DNA from: Cephalopachus bancanus
Taxonomy: Eukaryota; Chordata; Mammalia; Primates; Tarsiidae
DNA length: 64,000 nucleotides
NCBI GenBank assembly: GCA_027257055.1
Contig: JAPVLO010000019.1
Span: 15,426,501-15,490,500 of the forward strand
Reading direction: 5' to 3'
Positions 59,627 to 64,000 of this stretch are shown piece by piece. A program made the position numbers and the translations under genes. Position 1 is the first letter of the stretch. Every line of letters starts with the position of its first letter. The notes under the pieces were generated by a model. That model was not told where the DNA came from. It did not search any database and was given only the letters and a program-made list of their open reading frames with translations.

Positions 59627-61549
59627 TTTGTGACAGATCTCTTGTTTTTCTCTTTAGTTCTGATATTTCATATCAGTGGGAGAGGCTTTCCCTTCTAATG
59701 TTGGCTCTGTCCTCTATTCTTCTCTGATCCAGGCTCTGGATTTGTTCTATTTTGAAATAGGATGGTGGATGGGAAGCTTTGCTCTCTCTTGTAGTTTTTG
59801 AAATTTGATTGAAGTGGGGGATGGGGCACTAGAATTCAGAAACTGCTTGCAAATTACAATGTTCACTTATTGTGGTATGTGTTCCCTGAGATCCACTCCC
59901 CACCACCTTTCTATATGATGATGCAAAACAGAAACCAATGCAAAAAGCAATAAAAAACACACAGACGCAGACATGCACACACACCCCAAAACAAACTGGA
60001 ATAACAGCAAGTGAAACAAAACAAACAACAACAACAAAAACCAAGAAAACTAAAGACACACACACACACATGCCTAGCATAAAGTAAATAGAGAAGAAAA
60101 ACAGAAAGACCAGAGGGGAGAAAAATGAAATTCAGGTCGAACCCTCACACATATATTGACACACACCTTAAACTATAAGAAATGAAATTTTAAAAACCCA
60201 GAAGAACAAAAGAGCAAAAACAAATCAACAATAACAACTAAATTGAAAGATGAACACTCAATCATTCACATACACACATAAACAGAAAATGACAAATAAA
60301 AGAAGAAACAGAAAAATAAAAGAAATATATTTTGGGGGAAGCAGATCAAACCCTCACATACACATTCATGAACAAAGGAAAAATATTTTAAAAATAGGTG
60401 AACTAACAAACAGTCAAATAATTTTTTTAAAAATGCTTAAATTGAAAATTAACCAAACAAACAAACCTGTCCTCTTGTGGTAGGTTCTATAAGTGGCCCT
60501 CTAATCAGGTTTCTCCTGCAGAGCCACCTCTTTCACTCTCTCCTCAGTGTCCCAAGCAGGGAAGGAGGAGGGGCAATGGAGGTGGGTGGGGCTGCAGTCC
60601 TCCCCTCCCTCTCCTGTGTGGTCAGGGAGATCACCTCTGACGGGGAGGTACAGCATTGTCTCTTTCCCAGGTATGTACTTGTTGGGAGGGGGGTGCCCCA
60701 GACAGGCCTGTCCTGGAATGGAGTTCTCCTATTGTGACTGATGTTCAGGCTCTACCTGGGTTTGTCCCTCTCAGTCATGGCCCAGTTGTGTAGGTGTGAC
60801 ATTCAGAGGGTTGCTGGGGAGGAGGGGGTTTGGGTCAGCCCCAGACTCACCACTGATCTCTCTGGAGCTCTTCCTTGTTCTTTTCTGGCCACACCCTTTG
60901 TCCCGACTGGATTGGGGTAGGGGACGGGGCACCTGGAACTCAGCACTTGTGAAGTCCCTCCAAAGTTTGTGCTTTCAGGATATTCCCTCTGGGTCACAAT
61001 CAATCCCTGAGTAGTGCTGAAGTGGTGAGGCAAAGCCAAGAGCTGGCAGTCTCTCTCCTACTGCATCAGTGAAGGAGAACCTGGGGCCATATTTTCTCCC
61101 AGCCGCTTTTGTTCATTAAAAAAAAAAAATAATGGCGCTTGGCTTCTGTGACCTGGGAAGAGCCAGGGATGAAGGAGGGAAGCTGCAGTACCAGCTGTTG
61201 CACCAGGGGCCTGGTCACTTGCTCACTAGCCGTCACTTAGACAATCTCTCCCAGCGTTTTCTTGCCAGGGAGGATTTGTTGATTTAAAAAAAAAGATAGA
61301 ACGGAAAAGAAAGAGAAAATGGCGCTCGGCTTCTGTGTCCTGGGAATCCCTAGGGTCCAAGCCCAGCTGCTGTGGCACCAGCCACCGCACCAGGAGAGCC
61401 CCAGTCACTAGCTCCCTAACCCTCACTCAGTCAGCCATTCACATGCCCACTCACTCACCACCAGCATGCGTACAAAATTTTCCATACACTCACTCACTCA
61501 CACGGGGAATCACATAGTCCGACTGGCTCGGCTGCCATCTTCCCGACTA
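59627..61549 (-). promoter_or_regulatory. L1 5' UTR (internal promoter region)
   Basis: About 1.9 kb of GC-richer sequence lies between the L1 5' terminus and ORF1, longer than the ~0.9 kb of human L1. The first ~500 bases (minus strand, 61,549 to about 61,050) contain two similar blocks, each with 'aaaatggcgct(t/c)ggcttctgtg' on the plus strand (61,128-61,150 and 61,317-61,340), suggesting an internal duplication. The part near ORF1 (59,930-60,480) is very purine/AC-rich. Promoter function is inferred from position. Confidence 0.65.
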
Positions 61550-61795
61550 TGCCTACTTATCTTTTATATTATTTATATCAGGTGATTATAGTAAAAAATA
61601 TTTCTTGCTAGTCATACAGAAGATAGTTCTAGCAGGCTTCCTACTCACTTTTAAACCTACCTTTGATTTCGTTAGAAGTGCCATGCTCATCCATCAAACT
61701 ATTTCATTATACCCTAAGGTAAAATAGGCAGGGTGTAACTAATAGACTATGTTTATCTTTTATTTAATTAATTTATGTTCAGAGTTAGCTAATGC

Positions 61796-61801
61796 TTTAT
61801 T
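61796..61801 (-). terminator. Retrocopied polyadenylation signal of KRT8P
   Basis: AATAAA on the minus strand (TTTATT on plus) at the end of the keratin 8-like 3' UTR. A decayed A-rich tail follows, supporting an origin from a polyadenylated mRNA. Confidence 0.75.
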
Positions 61802-62817
61802 TGGGGGGGATTCCAATTGAGTTGGTTTTTTAGTTGGGGGCACTGGCAAAAGGGTGGTACCCCAGGCAGTAAACTCTCCCAGGGCTGGGCTGAGAGCTGG
61901 GGCTGAGCCAGGGGGGCTCCCTAGCTTCCCCCACCCAAAGTTGCCTCCCCCACAGGTTCTGGGATGGCCACAGGAGGGGCCAGGCTGGGAGGGGCTGCGG
62001 TGCCCATTCATTTGGGCAGGACATCAGAGGACTTGGACATCAGCTTCCCATCACAGGTCTCCATCTTCACCACCACAGCCCTGGGGAGCTGGTGCTGTTG
62101 AAGGAGCTGGAATCCCTGCCAGACCCAAAGCCATAGCTGAGGCCGGAGCCATAGGCCGAGCTCAGGCCGCCTGAGTAGTCACAGTGGTCTTGATATGAAT
62201 ACTCATGTTCTGCATGCAAGACTCCAGTTGACTCTCCTCGCCCCCCAGAAACTTCCGGGAGGTGGTGATCTCAATGTCCAGGGCCAGCTTGATGTTCATG
62301 AGCTCCTGGTGCTTGAGTCACTGCCATGCCCTATCCTGCTTGGCCCTTTGTGAGATGGCCTCCAGCTTGGCCAGCTTGTTGTTGGTATCCTAAGGGCCAT
62401 CTCCCTGTGCTGTCCTGCATCCGTGAAACCCTCTGGCCTTTAAGACCCTCAATCTCAGCCCGGAGCCCACTGATGTTCTGCTTCATCTCAGAGATCTCCA
62501 TCCTGGTGTAATACAGGTCATCCCCATGCTTCCCTGACAGCATCTACAGCTCCTCCTACTTGGTCTGGCCCATGCTCTCAGCCTTGGTCCAGCTGAGGTT
62601 GGTGATCTCCTGGTACTGGGCGTGGACCTTGGTGATGATGCTATCCATGTCCAGGGAGTGGCTGTTGTCTGTGGACAGGACCACAGATGTGCTCAAGATC
62701 TGACACTGTAGCAGCTCATGAGTCTCCTCCTCACACAGCTGCCTGAGGAAGTTGATCTGGTTAGTCAGCCCCCTCCAGCTCCACCTTGTCCATGGAAGTT
62801 TTATCCACATCCTTCTT

Positions 62818-63103
62818 TTTTTTTTGAGTTGGAGTCTCACTCATCACCCAGGATGGAGTACAGTTGCACACTCACGGCCACCCCAGCCTCAACCTGCTGG
62901 GCTCCAGCAATCCTTCTACCTCAGCCTTCCAGGTAGCCAGAACTGGAGGTGCACACTACCACACCTGGCTAATTTTTTTTTTAATCATAGAAACGAGGTC
63001 TGGCCAAGTTGCCTGAGCTGGTCTCGAACATGTGGGCTCAGGCAATCCACTCACCTTGGCCTCCCAAAGTGCTGCGATGACAGGCTGAGCCACTGAGCCC
63101 GGC
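62818..63103 (-). mobile_element. Alu inside the keratin 8 pseudogene
   Basis: Complete Alu with the 13-bp duplication 'ccacatccttctt' at 62,805-62,817 and 63,104-63,116. Those bases are keratin 8 coding sequence, so the Alu inserted after the pseudogene had landed. Confidence 0.96.
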
Positions 63104-63789
63104 CCACATCCTTCTTGATGACAGACTCATTCTCCATCTCTGAGGCTTGTTGATCTCCTCCTTGTACTTATTCTTGTACTTATTCCTCCACCAGTCCCTG
63201 TGTTGCCCAGCTCCGCCTTCAGCTTCATCTTCTCCTGACCCAACTAGCATGTCCAGCTGCCACTGAGGTTGTTGATGTAGCTCTGGAACATGTTGTCCAT
63301 GTTGCTGCAGGCCATCTTCTGCTGCTGTAGTAGGCTCTGCTTGGTCTCCAGCATCTTGTTCTGAGGCTCCAGCAACCGCACCTTGTCAAGGAAAGAGGCA
63401 CTGTTGAGGGTCTTGATCTGCTCCTTCTCCTGGGTGCACATGGCCTGGATGTTGGGGTCCACCTCCATCTTAAGGGGACTCAGCAGGCTCTGGTTCATTG
63501 TGATGGCTGTGATGTCCCCGGCCTCAGCATAGCTACCACCTAGGTCCATGCTGGCACCCAGGTCACCCCAGATGCTGCTGCTGCCCACCCAGGAGAAGCT
63601 GGAGGAGCTGATGTGGGTGCTGGGCCTGCTCTTGTAGGAGTGGCTGCTGAAGGCCTGGGAACCAAAAGTGGACATCTTGTAGGACTTCTGGGTCACCCTG
63701 ATAGACATGTTGGAGGCTGGAGTAGAGGCAGACAGGTGAACCAGGTGAATAGCCAAGAAGGAGCAGAGTCGAGATGGACATATTATATT

Positions 63790-64000
63790 TATTAATTGTG
63801 TTAAAGCCTGTGAGCAGCTTATCAAGTATTCTGTGAACGATACTATGGATGCCCCCTGGAGTTGTGGGGGGCTGTTCTACAGATATTTCTTCTGCAGCTT
63901 CTCAGATACTAAAACGCACTTTATCCATTGTAACTCTTCCAATGATTTTCTTGCAAAAATCAGCTCCCAGTTCTAATTTTCTATCAATAGTATTATTACT
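63790..64000. other. Unassigned window end
   Basis: Short flank beyond the pseudogene with no recognisable feature. Confidence 0.3.

Larger units (their letters stand above)
54357..61549 (-). mobile_element. Full-length young-family L1
   Basis: A complete L1 with the 16-bp target duplication 'tgcctacttatctttt' at 54,341-54,356 and 61,550-61,565. The 5' terminus reads, on the minus strand, 'gtcgggaagatggcagccga', and the 3' end is an A-run after the 'gtaccccacatctt'-type tail. Without the Alu at 56,673-56,950 it is about 6.9 kb: a 5' UTR of roughly 1.9 kb, ORF1, ORF2 and a short 3' UTR. Both ORFs carry frameshifts, so it is inactive. The family has other copies at 3,264, 5,953, 46,726 and 51,783. 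Confidence 0.95.
61780..63780 (-). pseudogene. KRT8P: Processed pseudogene of keratin 8
   Basis: An intronless, reverse-strand copy of a type II keratin mRNA, best matching keratin 8. The ATG is at 63,706-63,708 ([11 protein letters not shown]), followed by a Ser-rich head with '[11 protein letters not shown]' and '[20 protein letters not shown]'. Rod segments follow ('[11 protein letters not shown]', '[14 protein letters not shown]', 'KHGDDL', 'AEIEGLKGQ'), then the helix-termination region near 62,236-62,310, and a stop at about 62,008 after a 'SSDVLP'-type end. A keratin 8-like 3' UTR ends with AATAAA (61,796-61,801). Without the Alu the coding part is about 467 codons, against about 483 in the human protein. 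Several frameshifts and stops break it, so it is not a working keratin. Confidence 0.93.

Noticed and set aside
61854..62174. A 106-codon plus-strand Pro/Gly-rich open frame
   Set aside because: It is the antisense of the keratin 8 tail and 3' UTR.
63244..63825. A 193-codon open frame with a clear keratin head domain, possibly a real keratin gene
   Set aside because: The frame ends in the first rod segment, the rest is in other frames with stops, there are no introns, and an Alu sits in the rod. It is part of the processed pseudogene.

Overview
This window is primate nuclear DNA with no intact protein-coding gene. The many dimeric 7SL-derived Alu elements make it primate. Most share a sequence that is neither the anthropoid nor the lemur/loris form as I remember them: 'GAGTTGGAGTCTCACTC' heads, a 'GGCTCGGTGGCTCAGCCTG' left arm and 'CGACCTGCTGGGCTCC'. 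With the matching young L1 family, this makes a tarsier the best guess. That is an inference from recalled consensus sequences, not from a search.

Layout. Positions 1-3,400 are old L1 3' ends carrying Alus, including a three-monomer Alu. Positions 3,400-5,640 are mostly unassigned. At 5,641-9,215 a young 5'-truncated L1 (minus) sits in an older L1. At 9,831-17,270 lies a degraded near full-length L1 (plus), broken by a class II ERV solo LTR with a 6-bp target duplication and by an Alu. Positions 17,290-21,270 hold old minus-strand L1 with five Alus, two of them stacked on one target site. Positions 21,270-25,190 are mostly unassigned. At 25,190-29,855 a plus-strand L1 is split by a minus-strand L1. 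Positions 30,000-32,600 are old repeats plus two Alus.

The most notable element is a class I endogenous retrovirus at 33,343-40,843. It has nearly identical 576/577-bp LTRs, a 4-bp target duplication (CCTA), a tRNA-Gly primer binding site and a polypurine tract. Its interior is badly decayed: a gag zinc knuckle, a damaged protease site, an integrase tail and a broken env remain, while reverse transcriptase and RNase H are not recognisable. A much older LTR of the same family lies just upstream in the opposite orientation, and both sit inside an old L1 5' region that resumes at 40,848 and contains ~120-bp tandem units.

From 43,250 to 54,340 there are more L1 3' ends, a free left Alu monomer and an L1 fragment that keeps only its 5' part. 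Positions 54,357-61,549 hold a full-length young L1 (minus) with 16-bp target duplications, an Alu inside ORF2 and a ~1.9-kb 5' UTR. Positions 61,780-63,780 hold a processed keratin 8 pseudogene (minus) interrupted by an Alu. The region is therefore a layered record of retrotransposition: every recognisable coding fragment belongs to an L1, a retrovirus or a retrocopied keratin, and none looks functional.
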